DNA from: Candidatus Sumerlaeota bacterium
GTDB taxonomy: Bacteria; Sumerlaeota; Sumerlaeia; JAFGJS01
Assembly (NCBI GenBank): GCA_016928995.1
Contig: JAFGJS010000075.1
Location: 1 to 64,000, forward strand
DNA length: 64,000 nucleotides
Direction of reading: 5' to 3'
Below the pieces are notes generated by a model. It did no database searches and had not been told where the DNA came from. It worked only from the letters and a program-made list of their open reading frames with translations. Made by a program: the position numbers and the translations under genes. This document shows positions 19,205 through 29,133 of the stretch, piece by piece. How positions within the stretch are numbered: the first letter of the stretch is position 1; each line of letters starts with the position of its first letter.

Positions 19205-20668
19205 TTATGCTCCATATTCCTCTTTGCGTTTGCCGAAGATCCTGCCGAACGTGGCCTCCTCCAGATCCTCGAAAAACATGCTGCGTCCCGTTTCACCGCG
19301 CAACCGCCGCGCCTCGCGGATGCCCATGGCGCCGAGCAGCTCAAGCAGCTGATTGCGCCAAGCGCCGATCAGGTTCACAATGCGCTGGGACGCGCCTTCC
19401 AATTCCGTGTTTTCCAGCCGGACCGGGCATGGCTCGCCGCGTCCGCACTCGCCGCAAAGCCGGCATTCAAGCGCCACGACAAGCGGCAAGTCCACGGCGA
19501 TCAGATCGGCCCCGCAGATCACCGCCTTGGCCATATGCTCCGGCAGCGCGATGCCGCCCGAGGCGATCAACGTGATCTCGTCGCGTGTGCCGGCCTTGAC
19601 CAGCGCGCCGTGCACATCGCGCAGCACATCGCGCATGTGACGCGGCTTCGCAGCGCCTGCTTCGCGTCCATGCGAATTGAAAACAAGATGAATCACTTCC
19701 GCGCCAAGACGAGACAACTCGAGCGTCCGCTCCGTCGCGTTGGGCGCGGCGTTCAACCGGATCGCTACGATCCGCTCAGGTTTTCCATGCTTCAACGCGT
19801 CGATGATGGAACCAATCTCCGGTTGATCCGCGACCATCACCATCGCCGCATCGGGACAGATCGCTTCAATGTTCGTCCGCGGATCGCTGATGAACGGCGT
19901 CAGATAGTTGCGCGCGATTTCATGCTCCGCGGCTTCATCCTTGCCGACCGCGATGCCGCCGGGAACGCTGGGATAATGCTTCGGCAGCGGCGGCAGATCC
20001 TCCGCGCGAACCACCGCGAAAATTCCCATCTTCGCCGCAGCCTGCGCGACAGCGGCAAACACCGGACCGCGTTGATAACGTTCAGGGAGAATATCGAAAA
20101 TCAACGGCATCGGATTCTCGATCAATGGCGAGGTGAAAATTTCAACTTCGCCTTGATTGAACGCGACATGACCCGGCTTGCGGCCGATATCGACGCTCGT
20201 GTTGATGTACTCGCGCCCATGAATCCCGTCACGCGTCGGGCGGACGATCTCCGACATATCGGTCCACATGGAATTGAAGCCCGGACCGCTGAACGGGCCG
20301 CCATATCCCGCGCCGGAAACCGGAATGCCGCCGGTTTCCGCCTGATACCAGGTGGAGAGAATGATGTCGGGCGTATAGTACGAATCGCCCAGCCGTTTGT
20401 ATTCAGGATTGACCACCCGTGTGAGAATTCCCTTGGTGCAGTTCTGCACGCAGTTCAGACAGCCCTTGCACTGGTAGATGTAATCCAGATAGCCCGTCTC
20501 GTCATGCAGACTGTCCGCCTCATCACGGAAAAGCCCATAAACACAACTGCGCTTGACGCAATTGTGGCAGCTCGAACAATCCTCGCGCCAATCGACAATG
20601 CCCAGCTTGCCAACGGGACGATAGCGCGGCGGAACGCGCTTGATCTCAATGTGATATTTTTCAGGCAC
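19205..20668 (-). CDS. Divergent glutamate synthase FMN-domain-like protein with N-terminal ferredoxin
   Basis: CSSCHNCVKRSCVYGLF...CKGCLNCVQNCTKGIL, ASGGIALPEHMAKAVICGADLIAVDLPLVVALECRLCGECGRGEPC. Confidence 0.8.
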   Translation of the reverse strand: MPEKYHIEIKRVPPRYRPVGKLGIVDWREDCSSCHNCVKRSCVYGLFRDEADSLHDETGYLDYIYQCKGCLNCVQNCTKGILTRVVNPEYKRLGDSYYTPDIILSTWYQAETGGIPVSGAGYGGPFSGPGFNSMWTDMSEIVRPTRDGIHGREYINTSVDIGRKPGHVAFNQGEVEIFTSPLIENPMPLIFDILPERYQRGPVFAAVAQAAAKMGIFAVVRAEDLPPLPKHYPSVPGGIAVGKDEAAEHEIARNYLTPFISDPRTNIEAICPDAAMVMVADQPEIGSIIDALKHGKPERIVAIRLNAAPNATERTLELSRLGAEVIHLVFNSHGREAGAAKPRHMRDVLRDVHGALVKAGTRDEITLIASGGIALPEHMAKAVICGADLIAVDLPLVVALECRLCGECGRGEPCPVRLENTELEGASQRIVNLIGAWRNQLLELLGAMGIREARRLRGETGRSMFFEDLEEATFGRIFGKRKEEYGA

Positions 20669-20670
20669 GG

Positions 20671-21588
20671 CTATGCGATCCCCAGTTTGGTCTTTGCAAT
20701 GACTTCCAGCGCGGCGTCGTTCTCGCCCTCGCAGCGAATTTCAAAGCCGCGCAGGCCGTCGAGTTGCTTCAAACGCTCCACGGTTTCCACGGCGATTTCG
20801 ATACCAGCAGCCCGCTGGGCCGCTGCATCATTTCGCGAAGCGATCCGCTCTGGAACGCCGGAGGGAACGCAGGGCGAGGGCAGGCTCTCGGCGCATTGCC
20901 GCGCTTCGTCAGCGCTCGTTAGAATTTGTACTCCAGCGATGAAAGCCGTCTTCTTGTGCAGTTCCAGACGCTGGACTTCGCTCCACCAAGTCTCAAATCG
21001 ATCCAGATCAAAAACAGGCTGTGTGATCAGAAACTGCGCTCCAGCTTGCACCTTTTTGGCCAAACGCAGGATTTGCATTTCGAGCGGATCCGCGAACGGC
21101 GCGGCCACGCCGCCGATGCAATACGGACCGGCGCCGCTCAATCCCGCCTCGCCGACCAGCGCGCCGGCCGACTTTAAATTCGACAAAGCCTGGATCAGTT
21201 GCACCGAATCGATGTCGAACACGTTTTTGGCGGACCGGCTCGGACTCAGGGTTTGATGCGTGCCGGTCGTGCAGAGAACATTGCGAATTCCCAGCGCCGC
21301 CGCACCGAGACAATCCGAGACCAAAGCCGTGCGATTGCGGTCGCGCGTCGTGATGTGCAGAATCGGCTCAATGCCCTCTTGCGCGACGATCGACGCCGCC
21401 GCCAACGCCGACATCGCCACGCCATGGCGATTATCGCCGACGCCCAGGGCGTGCGCCTTGTCCGCGAATCCCTTCGCCGCAGCGCGGACAAATTCGCTGT
21501 CGCCGCCTTTGGGGGGAGACATTTCAACAATCAAAAGCGATTCGCCGTTCTCAAGGCGTTTGTGCAGAGTTGTCTTTTCTTTCGTCAT
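20671..21588 (-). CDS. metF: Methylenetetrahydrofolate reductase
   Basis: LLIVEMSPPKGGD, ILHITTRDRNR, FLITQPVFDLDRFETW. Confidence 0.9.
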   Translation of the reverse strand: MTKEKTTLHKRLENGESLLIVEMSPPKGGDSEFVRAAAKGFADKAHALGVGDNRHGVAMSALAAASIVAQEGIEPILHITTRDRNRTALVSDCLGAAALGIRNVLCTTGTHQTLSPSRSAKNVFDIDSVQLIQALSNLKSAGALVGEAGLSGAGPYCIGGVAAPFADPLEMQILRLAKKVQAGAQFLITQPVFDLDRFETWWSEVQRLELHKKTAFIAGVQILTSADEARQCAESLPSPCVPSGVPERIASRNDAAAQRAAGIEIAVETVERLKQLDGLRGFEIRCEGENDAALEVIAKTKLGIA

Positions 21589-21624
21589 GATCCCCTCGTA
21601 TGCGTATTCCGTTGACGCTTGCGA

Positions 21625-22080
21625 TCAGGATGCCTGGGTAACGGCCGGCTTCCCAATCGATGTAGTAAGTTGTTCCACAGTTTCACGCACGATTCGCTCG
21701 AGATCGTCGGATGAAACATCCGCGGGACAATGCTTTAATAGGATCCGGTTCGCTTCCATCCCGATCTCATTGAGCAACCGCTGGACCGTGGCCACGCGAA
21801 TCTCCGCGCGATAGTTTCCCTGCGCTAAATGACATTCACCCTGGGGACAGGCAAAGACGCAGACCGCCTTCACTCCGCCCTCGAAGGCATGCATCAAATA
21901 TTGCACATCCAGCTTGCCGCTGCAGGGCGTCATTTGCGCCTGCACGCGCAATTCATTCTGCCGCCACTGCCGGGGCAAACGAGCGCTGGGCGACACGCAA
22001 TTATTACAGACGTATACGATAACATCCGCGCAATCAGAAACCGGCATCTTTACGTTCCAAACCTTCCTTATGAATGACAA
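21625..22080 (-). CDS. MvhD/FrhD-type hydrogenase iron-sulfur subunit (copy 1)
   Basis: VYVCNNCVSPSARLPRQ...MTPCSGKLDVQYLMHAFEGGVKAVCVFACPQGECHLAQGN. Start may be 22047. Confidence 0.83.
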   Translation of the reverse strand: MSFIRKVWNVKMPVSDCADVIVYVCNNCVSPSARLPRQWRQNELRVQAQMTPCSGKLDVQYLMHAFEGGVKAVCVFACPQGECHLAQGNYRAEIRVATVQRLLNEIGMEANRILLKHCPADVSSDDLERIVRETVEQLTTSIGKPAVTQAS

Positions 22081-22796
22081 TTACGTAACGGCTGGAGAGT
22101 CGCTTCTCGATCGATATTAACGTAAATAATTCGCCGAATATTGATATCGAGAATCAAGGTAGTAATCAGGGATAATATAGAATAAGCGCAGCTACTGTCA
22201 AGCATAAATATTTATATTGTTTATCCTGTTGACTTGTCATCATTATTTATACTTATCCTGAGTATGATCATTGGTAATGAGTCATGACAATACGAAATCC
22301 ATCCTAAATATCCTATTCTCAGTTATATAGATCCGTTTCAATCCGCAAATGATCAAAACTGTGATACCACAAAGCATGGTATTCAACGGGTCGAATCCGA
22401 TAGTTTGCGTCATTTTTGGAATATCAGAAGTCGATCCTGTACATCATGCCATTTGAGTCATGACTCGTTTAGATTTGATATTATTCATTTTAGGAATATT
22501 TAACAAATAAACTGGAAACGAATATCATCGTTCAAATCAACATATTGACTAATCTTAGCATCATCTTGAATAAGATATATCAATCCAACAGCGTGTTTTA
22601 TACCTTCAATCATTCAAATATTCTGTTAAAAATATCCTGAAAATAGTCGATTTTCTTATAAAATGTTTCGGTTGACGGTTCGATCGATACTGAAGTTGAA
22701 AATCATCCTCGACACTTCAGAAATACGATTGTGGAAGAAACAGCAGGCGCTGCGGTTGCCATGCTATTGAAATGAATTTCGGAAGATACAATGTGA

Positions 22797-24896
22797 TTAT
22801 TGATCAGGATTATCCGGCGAATCCGTCTGCTGCTTGCGCCATTCTTTCCAGCGCGCGATAAATTCAAACGCAGAGTCGATGCGGCGGCGGCGATCAAGGC
22901 CCACGCCGGTGCGGCCCAGCAAGGCGCTGGGAAATTTCTCGTAGGCGGAATCCTGCACGTCATAGATGGAGACGAATAAATAGCGGCCGATCTCCTCCCC
23001 CACCTTGGGCATGCCCCAGACCTTTAAAAACATGGCATGCAGATCATGCGGTGATAGATCCTTCCAGGGAACGCGCTCGCGCTTTCCGCCATTCACGCTC
23101 ATCAGCACATATTCATCGGTGAATTCATCAATCTCAAATTCACGGTTCTCTTCTGCGTTCAGCGCCGTCATCGGCGTCCGGCGATTGCCTTCCTCAATTA
23201 ATTGCTGAAGGATTGCGTCAAGATGCTCAAACACGAGCGTCAATCCAGCCATGCGAAAACGGAAGCGAGGATTGTTGTCATTTCTGATCATGCGCTCGCA
23301 GGCCCGCGCGCCCCCTCTGAAATCATACTCTAGCAGGCATTGAAACAGCTCTTGCTCGAAAGCGCTGACCTGCATCTCACGGCGTTCAGTCTCAGCGTCA
23401 TCCACATCGCCCGTATCCAAAACCGGCTCCATATCATCGAGTGAATCGGTGCCCCCGGAATCGAGCGTTCCATCCTCTTCCTGCGGAGCAGCCCCGGCGC
23501 CCGGTTGCGCCGCATCCTGCGCGGACCCTCGATGCTGCAACAGCGGGATGTCGATCCCCAGCATTTCGGCCAACTCCGAAATCCCCGAACCGCCATGCTT
23601 TTGTTGCCAAAAATACATCCCGGTCAGCGAGATGACAAAAGTCAGCATCAACGCAATGAAAAATTTCATCAGCGTGACCAGGAAACAGCCGCGCCGCTTT
23701 GTGGTTTTTTTCTCTGCGCCGGAGGACGGCGGAATCATGGTCTGCGGTTTAGTTGCATCGCCCGGCTTAGCCTCAGCAACCATCCGGGAACTCGGCAACA
23801 CGGTCTCCACAATGCCGAAATCCGCAGGATCAATGCCCTCGAAGCGCCGGCTCACTTCAGACAGTTCCGAATCGCCCTTGGGCAGAACCGGCTTTTGCTC
23901 ACGCGGCGGGCCTTCCGGATGTTCATGCAATCGCCGCAGATCGGCAAGCAACTCCACGTAGTTCTGATAACGTTCCGTGGACTTCTTGCTCATCATCTTG
24001 CCGATGATGCGCATAAACTCGCCGCGAGCCAGTTTGCGCATATCGTCCGACCAATCAATCGGCTCATCCACATGCGCCTTGAGCAGGCCGATGGTCGTCT
24101 TGCGCTGATAAGGCGGAGCGCCATTGACCAGATGAAACAGCGTCGCGCCCAACGAATAAATATCGCTGCGAAAATCCACCGGCTTCTCCAGGCACTGCTC
24201 CGGAGACATATACAGCGGGCTGCCCACCACCATCCCGGTCATGGTCAGCGATTGATCGACCGCGAGGTTTTTCGCCAAGCCGAAATCGACAAGCTTCACC
24301 TGCCCGTCTGGATTCAGCAGCAGATTGGCCGGCTTGATGTCGCGATGAATAATTTTCTGTTGCGCCGCGTAATCCAGCGCCTCGGCCACCTGGATGGCGT
24401 ATTTCAACGCATCGGCAAGCGGGAACTTGCCGTTCTCTTTCAACAATCCCATCAGGCTCACATCGCCGACGTATTCCATGGCGAAGAACGTGCAGCCCTG
24501 ATCCTTGCCGATGTAATAAATCGGCACGATGCCCGGATGATTCAATTTCGCCACGGCCTGCGCCTCGCGCCGGAAACGCTGGGCGAATTCGGGATTCGAC
24601 TCGTGTTGTTTATGCAGCGTCTTGAGCGCCACGCGGCGATCCAGGTCCATGTCATGCGCCAGGAACACCTCGCCCATGCCGCCGGAGCCGAGCTTCTTGA
24701 TCAGACGGTACGGCCCCAGGTTCACAAAACGCAATGGCTCCTCCGCCCTATGTCCACGACGGGCCAGTTCCGGATCAAACTCGGTGCGCGCAGTGGAAAA
24801 AGCATCCGCGGCGACGCGCGCCTTATGCGGATTCCTGTGCGTCGGCCGATTCTGCTCCGGATCTACTGGATGATCTTTGCCGCCTTGATTCGACAT
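22797..24896 (-). CDS. Serine/threonine protein kinase (PknB type) with one TM and C-terminal sensor region
   Basis: GSGGMGEVFLAHD, HRDIKPANLLL, DFGLAK, GSPLYMSPEQ; TM near FVISLTGMYF. Confidence 0.92.
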   Translation of the reverse strand: MSNQGGKDHPVDPEQNRPTHRNPHKARVAADAFSTARTEFDPELARRGHRAEEPLRFVNLGPYRLIKKLGSGGMGEVFLAHDMDLDRRVALKTLHKQHESNPEFAQRFRREAQAVAKLNHPGIVPIYYIGKDQGCTFFAMEYVGDVSLMGLLKENGKFPLADALKYAIQVAEALDYAAQQKIIHRDIKPANLLLNPDGQVKLVDFGLAKNLAVDQSLTMTGMVVGSPLYMSPEQCLEKPVDFRSDIYSLGATLFHLVNGAPPYQRKTTIGLLKAHVDEPIDWSDDMRKLARGEFMRIIGKMMSKKSTERYQNYVELLADLRRLHEHPEGPPREQKPVLPKGDSELSEVSRRFEGIDPADFGIVETVLPSSRMVAEAKPGDATKPQTMIPPSSGAEKKTTKRRGCFLVTLMKFFIALMLTFVISLTGMYFWQQKHGGSGISELAEMLGIDIPLLQHRGSAQDAAQPGAGAAPQEEDGTLDSGGTDSLDDMEPVLDTGDVDDAETERREMQVSAFEQELFQCLLEYDFRGGARACERMIRNDNNPRFRFRMAGLTLVFEHLDAILQQLIEEGNRRTPMTALNAEENREFEIDEFTDEYVLMSVNGGKRERVPWKDLSPHDLHAMFLKVWGMPKVGEEIGRYLFVSIYDVQDSAYEKFPSALLGRTGVGLDRRRRIDSAFEFIARWKEWRKQQTDSPDNPDQ

Positions 24897-25035
24897 GCTA
24901 CGACCGGCCCCGTCCCCTTAAAATTCGATCATCATCCGTCCATTTTGAGCATCCGCCTCTGAACCGCAATAAAAAAGAAACGCGCCCTCCCGCATTGAGC
25001 GATCCCGAACCCGGAAATCGCAAACCGATCAGCCT

Positions 25036-26082
25036 TCAGTCTGGCAGCGCAATCCAGCCGCTGCGGAAGCATCGCATCGCCGGATCGGCATTCTTGCAAT
25101 CCTGACCGTCGATCGGCCTCGTGCCATCATCGCTCAGGATTTGGATCCGCCTCTCCTCGCCCGGATAGAAAATCAACGTCTCCGGACGCAGGCCATGAAG
25201 GTCGATCCCCTCGACAATTTCCGGGGCGCGCTCCGGATCGCCTGACCATAAGTATATGGCGAATTCATCATTCTCGCCGTATGAACCCGCGATAATCAGA
25301 TATTGATTCCGGTGCTCATAATACTCGATGCTGCGCACGCCAAGTCCGCCCAGCGCAAGCAGCATGGGTTCGCCCAGTTTCGCAGGCTTGCCTTCGACCA
25401 CCTCGTCCGGATTCTCCATGGGAACGATCAGGGCTTTCCCGCCGGGAATCGGATTGCGAAAGGCGATCAGCAGCGCGCCCTGCGGAGTCGCACAAAGTCC
25501 TTCGATGTTCAAAGCGTCTTTCTGTTTGGGCGCCCGGGTCGCCGCGAGCATGAGCTGATAATCCTTCAACGACGGACAAGCGGCCAAATCGCTGAGCAAA
25601 TTCAAGTACGGCTGGCCCGCAGGAACAAGCAGCGCCTTGCCCTCCTCGAGCTTGACGTCCGTGGCGAAAAAACGGCGGCGGCTGGAGCGCGGCTTGCTGT
25701 TCTTGTTCGCGCCATGCGACGTGATCCAATAGATGCGCTCGCCGATGCGCGCCGCGCCCTCGATATCGGCCTCCGGATGTTTCGGATCCGGCGCCAGAAA
25801 TGCATCCAAATTGAATCCCCGGATTGGCGCGCCTGGCTCGTCACGCTGATAAATCCTTAAAATATTATCCTCGTCATTGGCGACGACGAAAGTGTCCGAA
25901 CTGATTGCCATCGCAGCGGATGCGTCGCACATGCCGAAATGTTCGACAATGTCATCGTCCGCTCCTAACACTTGAAACGCCAGCGATATATATGCTAATA
26001 TCATGAATATCGCCGCTCTATCACGAATCCTATCGCGCCGTTGACCCGGAACGGATGCTCGATTTAAAATTTGTCTGATCAT
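25036..26082 (-). CDS. DUF3616-like secreted protein
   Basis: DIEGAARIGERIYWITSHGANKNSKPRSSRRRFFATDV and NIEGLCATPQGALLIAFRNPI pattern. Confidence 0.7.
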   Translation of the reverse strand: MIRQILNRASVPGQRRDRIRDRAAIFMILAYISLAFQVLGADDDIVEHFGMCDASAAMAISSDTFVVANDEDNILRIYQRDEPGAPIRGFNLDAFLAPDPKHPEADIEGAARIGERIYWITSHGANKNSKPRSSRRRFFATDVKLEEGKALLVPAGQPYLNLLSDLAACPSLKDYQLMLAATRAPKQKDALNIEGLCATPQGALLIAFRNPIPGGKALIVPMENPDEVVEGKPAKLGEPMLLALGGLGVRSIEYYEHRNQYLIIAGSYGENDEFAIYLWSGDPERAPEIVEGIDLHGLRPETLIFYPGEERRIQILSDDGTRPIDGQDCKNADPAMRCFRSGWIALPD

Positions 26083-26399
26083 CGTTTTTCCTCATGAAAG
26101 AATACATTCATATCAATTCCCCTTGCGTCGGACGAAACTTTCAAGTAGAATGTCATATATTAGTAAAACGGGTAAAGGCTTGCCTGGATCGTACGTGAGC
26201 GTCATTCAGTTTCAATTCTCAATGATAACAATAAGGGATCTCAATATATATCGTGGATGACATGCCCTGGCTAAGGGACGGCAGAAGCGGTGTTGAGGGG
26301 GCCCACCTGGATGCCCAGGGAATTTTGAAACCGAACCAGCGCCACGGCGATTTGGGTAAGCCTTTTTAATTTTTCTTGCCTTGTTGAAAAGCTGTTTTC

Positions 26400-26439
26400 G
26401 TACTCGTACTCAGCGCAGCGGTACTCGTACTCGTACTCG
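26400..26439. repeat. Hexanucleotide tandem repeat (GTACTC)2-AGCGCAGCG-(GTACTC)3
   Basis: Read directly. Confidence 0.95.
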
Positions 26440-26600
26440 ATTTGATCGCAACAGCGCCCGCTGGAAATGTACTTTATAGAACGAGTGTAATTTCCAAAGG
26501 TTTTTAACAGAGCAAATTTTTCTCTTTCCTTTTTAACGCATTTCCCCTTCATTCGTTCACATCAAGCGAAATACAAAACAACCTGTCAACGAGTTCAACG

Positions 26601-27743
26601 ATGAAAATCATCTGCGATGAAAACATACCTTACGGCTGTGAAGCGTTCGAGCGGCTGGGCGATGTCCGAATGATGCCGGGTCGCGCGATCGACAGCGCCG
26701 CCTTGCGCGACGCGGAACTGTTGATTGTGCGCTCCATCACGCGCGTGAACGATGCGCTGCTGGATGGCACGGCCGTGCGCTTCGTGGCCACGGCAACCAT
26801 CGGCATGGACCACCTCGATATCGATTGTCTGCGCCACAGGGGCATTGAATGGACTTCGGCGCCCGGCTGCAACGCGGATTCCGTGATGAACTACATCGCT
26901 TCCGCATTGCTGGAATGGGCGACCGCGCAAAATCGCACACTGGACGGGCAGACGCTGGCCGTGATCGGCTGCGGCAACGTCGGCTCGCGCGTGGCGCGGC
27001 TGGGCGAGGCGCTGGGCATGCGCGTGCTGCGCAACGATCCGCCATTGGCTCGTGAACAGGACGGCGTTTACATCCCGCTGGATGATGCGCTGGCGCAAGC
27101 CGACATCGTGACGCTGCATGTGCCGCTGACCCGCACAGGCCAGGATCCGACGTTCCAGCTGGCGAACGACTCCTTTTTCGAACGTCTGAAACACGGCGCG
27201 CTGTTCATCAACTCATCACGCGGCAAGGTCGGCAGCGACGAGGCGATCCTGCGCGCGCTCGAAGCCGGACGCATCTCCGGCGCGATTCTCGACGTCTGGG
27301 AGACCGAGCCTTTGGTCCGCCCGGAACTGCACGACGCCGCATTCCTGGCCACGCCGCATATCGCGGGGTATTCCCTGGAAGGCAAATTCAACGGCACGCG
27401 TATGTGCTTCGAAGCGGCGGCAAGATTCCTCGGCGTCGAAGCCCAATGGGACTTGCAGCTCCCCCCGGCTAATCCCGAATGCTTCGAACTGGATTGCGCC
27501 GCTTTCACGGAAACCGAGGCGTTGCGAACGGCCGCGCAACAAATTTATGCCATCCGCGAGGACGACCGCCGGATGCGCGAAGCTCTGACTTCCTGCAACG
27601 ATGAAGCGCAACGTCCTGCCGCTTTCGACCAACTACGCAAGACTTATCCCGTGCGACGCGAGTACTCTGCGGCACGAATCGAATTGAAAAATCCAACGCG
27701 CAGCCTGGAGGGAAAACTCCGCGCCCTCGGATTTCAAATATAA
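26601..27743 (+). CDS. pdxB: Erythronate-4-phosphate dehydrogenase-like 2-hydroxyacid dehydrogenase
   Basis: MKIICDENIPYG, GCGNVGSRVA, SRGKVGSDEAIL, TPHIAGYSLEGKFNGT. Confidence 0.88.
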   Translation: MKIICDENIPYGCEAFERLGDVRMMPGRAIDSAALRDAELLIVRSITRVNDALLDGTAVRFVATATIGMDHLDIDCLRHRGIEWTSAPGCNADSVMNYIASALLEWATAQNRTLDGQTLAVIGCGNVGSRVARLGEALGMRVLRNDPPLAREQDGVYIPLDDALAQADIVTLHVPLTRTGQDPTFQLANDSFFERLKHGALFINSSRGKVGSDEAILRALEAGRISGAILDVWETEPLVRPELHDAAFLATPHIAGYSLEGKFNGTRMCFEAAARFLGVEAQWDLQLPPANPECFELDCAAFTETEALRTAAQQIYAIREDDRRMREALTSCNDEAQRPAAFDQLRKTYPVRREYSAARIELKNPTRSLEGKLRALGFQI

Positions 27744-27823
27744 CTCCGACATAAATTCAATGCCCCTTCCGATGGAATCGCGCTTGATTCTTCAATCAAC
27801 GATTATTAATATATCCTTATAAA

Positions 27824-28885
27824 GTGCAAAATCCCGATAGGTTTAATGACCAAATTAAGGAAATTTCTGTTATGATCGAGGAAAACACCTTGTCTCAACA
27901 GTTATCCGATGAGTCAGCCGCTCGAGCTTGCAAAACCGCCTTTATGTATCACCCCATTTTCATGGAGCATATAGTCGGAGAAGGATTTCCAGAAAGCCCG
28001 GATCGCATTCCCGCGATTCTGGGGCACCTTCGCGAATGCGGCTTGATGGAACAGATGGAATGCCCCGAAGTGATTCCTGCTGATGAACGCCTTTTGCATT
28101 TAACGCACGAGCATTACTATATCCGCCGCGTGGCGCTGGGTTGCATGGGCGCGAAGCCATTCATCGACACGCCCGACTGTCCGCTCAGCCCCAAAACATA
28201 CGAAGCGGCGCTCTATGCCGTCGGCGCGTGCACTGGCGCCGTGGATGCGGTGATGGAAGGCAAGATCTGCAACGCATTCTGCTGCGTCCGTCCGCCCGGA
28301 CATCACGCCCGTTACAACCAGGCGATGGGATTCTGCTATTTCAACAACATCGCCATCGCCGCTCGATACGCCCATACGAAGTATGAACTGAAGAAAATCC
28401 TCATCGTCGATTGGGACGTCCATCACGGCAACGCCACCCAGGAAATGTTCTACGATGACGGCGATATCTGGTACTTCAGCGCGCATCAAGCGCCGTTCTT
28501 TCCCGGCACAGGCGCGGCCGACGAACGCGGCGAAGGCAAAGGCCTGGGCGCCACGATCAATGTTCCGCTCCCGGCCGGCTCTGGCGATAAAGAGATGATT
28601 CAAGCCTTTAAAGATCACCTGCTGCCTGCGGCGCAAAAGCTGAAGCCCAATTTCGTATTCCTCTCCGTGGGATATGACAATCATATTGAAGATCCATTGG
28701 GCAACATGGTGATGACCGCCAACGGATATTATCAGCTTGCGCGCATCGTGCGCGGCATCGCTGCAGAATACGCCAACAACCGGCTGGTCGCCGTCCTGGA
28801 AGGCGGATACAATCAATTAGCGACAGCCGAAAGCGTCGAAGCGACGCTTCGAGCTATGATGGAACCCAGCCAAAAAAAATCATAA
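27824..28885 (+). CDS. Histone deacetylase family protein (class II-like)
   Basis: RPPGHHARYNQAMGFCYFNNIAIAA, VDWDVHHGNATQEMFY. Start may be 27872. Confidence 0.9.
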   Translation: MQNPDRFNDQIKEISVMIEENTLSQQLSDESAARACKTAFMYHPIFMEHIVGEGFPESPDRIPAILGHLRECGLMEQMECPEVIPADERLLHLTHEHYYIRRVALGCMGAKPFIDTPDCPLSPKTYEAALYAVGACTGAVDAVMEGKICNAFCCVRPPGHHARYNQAMGFCYFNNIAIAARYAHTKYELKKILIVDWDVHHGNATQEMFYDDGDIWYFSAHQAPFFPGTGAADERGEGKGLGATINVPLPAGSGDKEMIQAFKDHLLPAAQKLKPNFVFLSVGYDNHIEDPLGNMVMTANGYYQLARIVRGIAAEYANNRLVAVLEGGYNQLATAESVEATLRAMMEPSQKKS

Positions 28886-29133
28886 TCCGCTGATGACGCC
28901 GGCTGCTCTTATCCTAAAAGCAGTTCTCTGCCGCCGTTGCATTCACGCCATGCCGTCCGATCTTACTCGGCATAATACCGCGACAGACGATTCCAACTCC
29001 ACATGCCGCAGCCTTCACAATTGGATTCCGCAATCGTCCAATGCATCAATACTTGTCATCGCATGACAGCGCGACAGCGGATAGTGCCGGTTTACTGCGC
29101 CGTCTCTGCCACATCAAACAAGGGCTGTTAAAC

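Noticed and set aside
19058-21256. 732-aa plus-strand ORF opposite the glutamate synthase-like genes and metF
   Set aside because: Spans gene boundaries on the opposite strand; composition typical of a spurious ORF.
22381-22400. tRNA T-loop-like GGGTCGAATCCG
   Set aside because: No matching acceptor, anticodon or D-arm structure nearby.
23505-24962. 485-aa plus-strand ORF opposite the Ser/Thr kinase gene
   Set aside because: Kinase motifs are on the minus strand; this frame is His/Arg/Gln-rich noise.
26271-26552. 93-aa minus-strand ORF as a protein-coding gene
   Set aside because: Repeat-derived EYEYEY segment and no family resemblance; treated as a repeat island instead.
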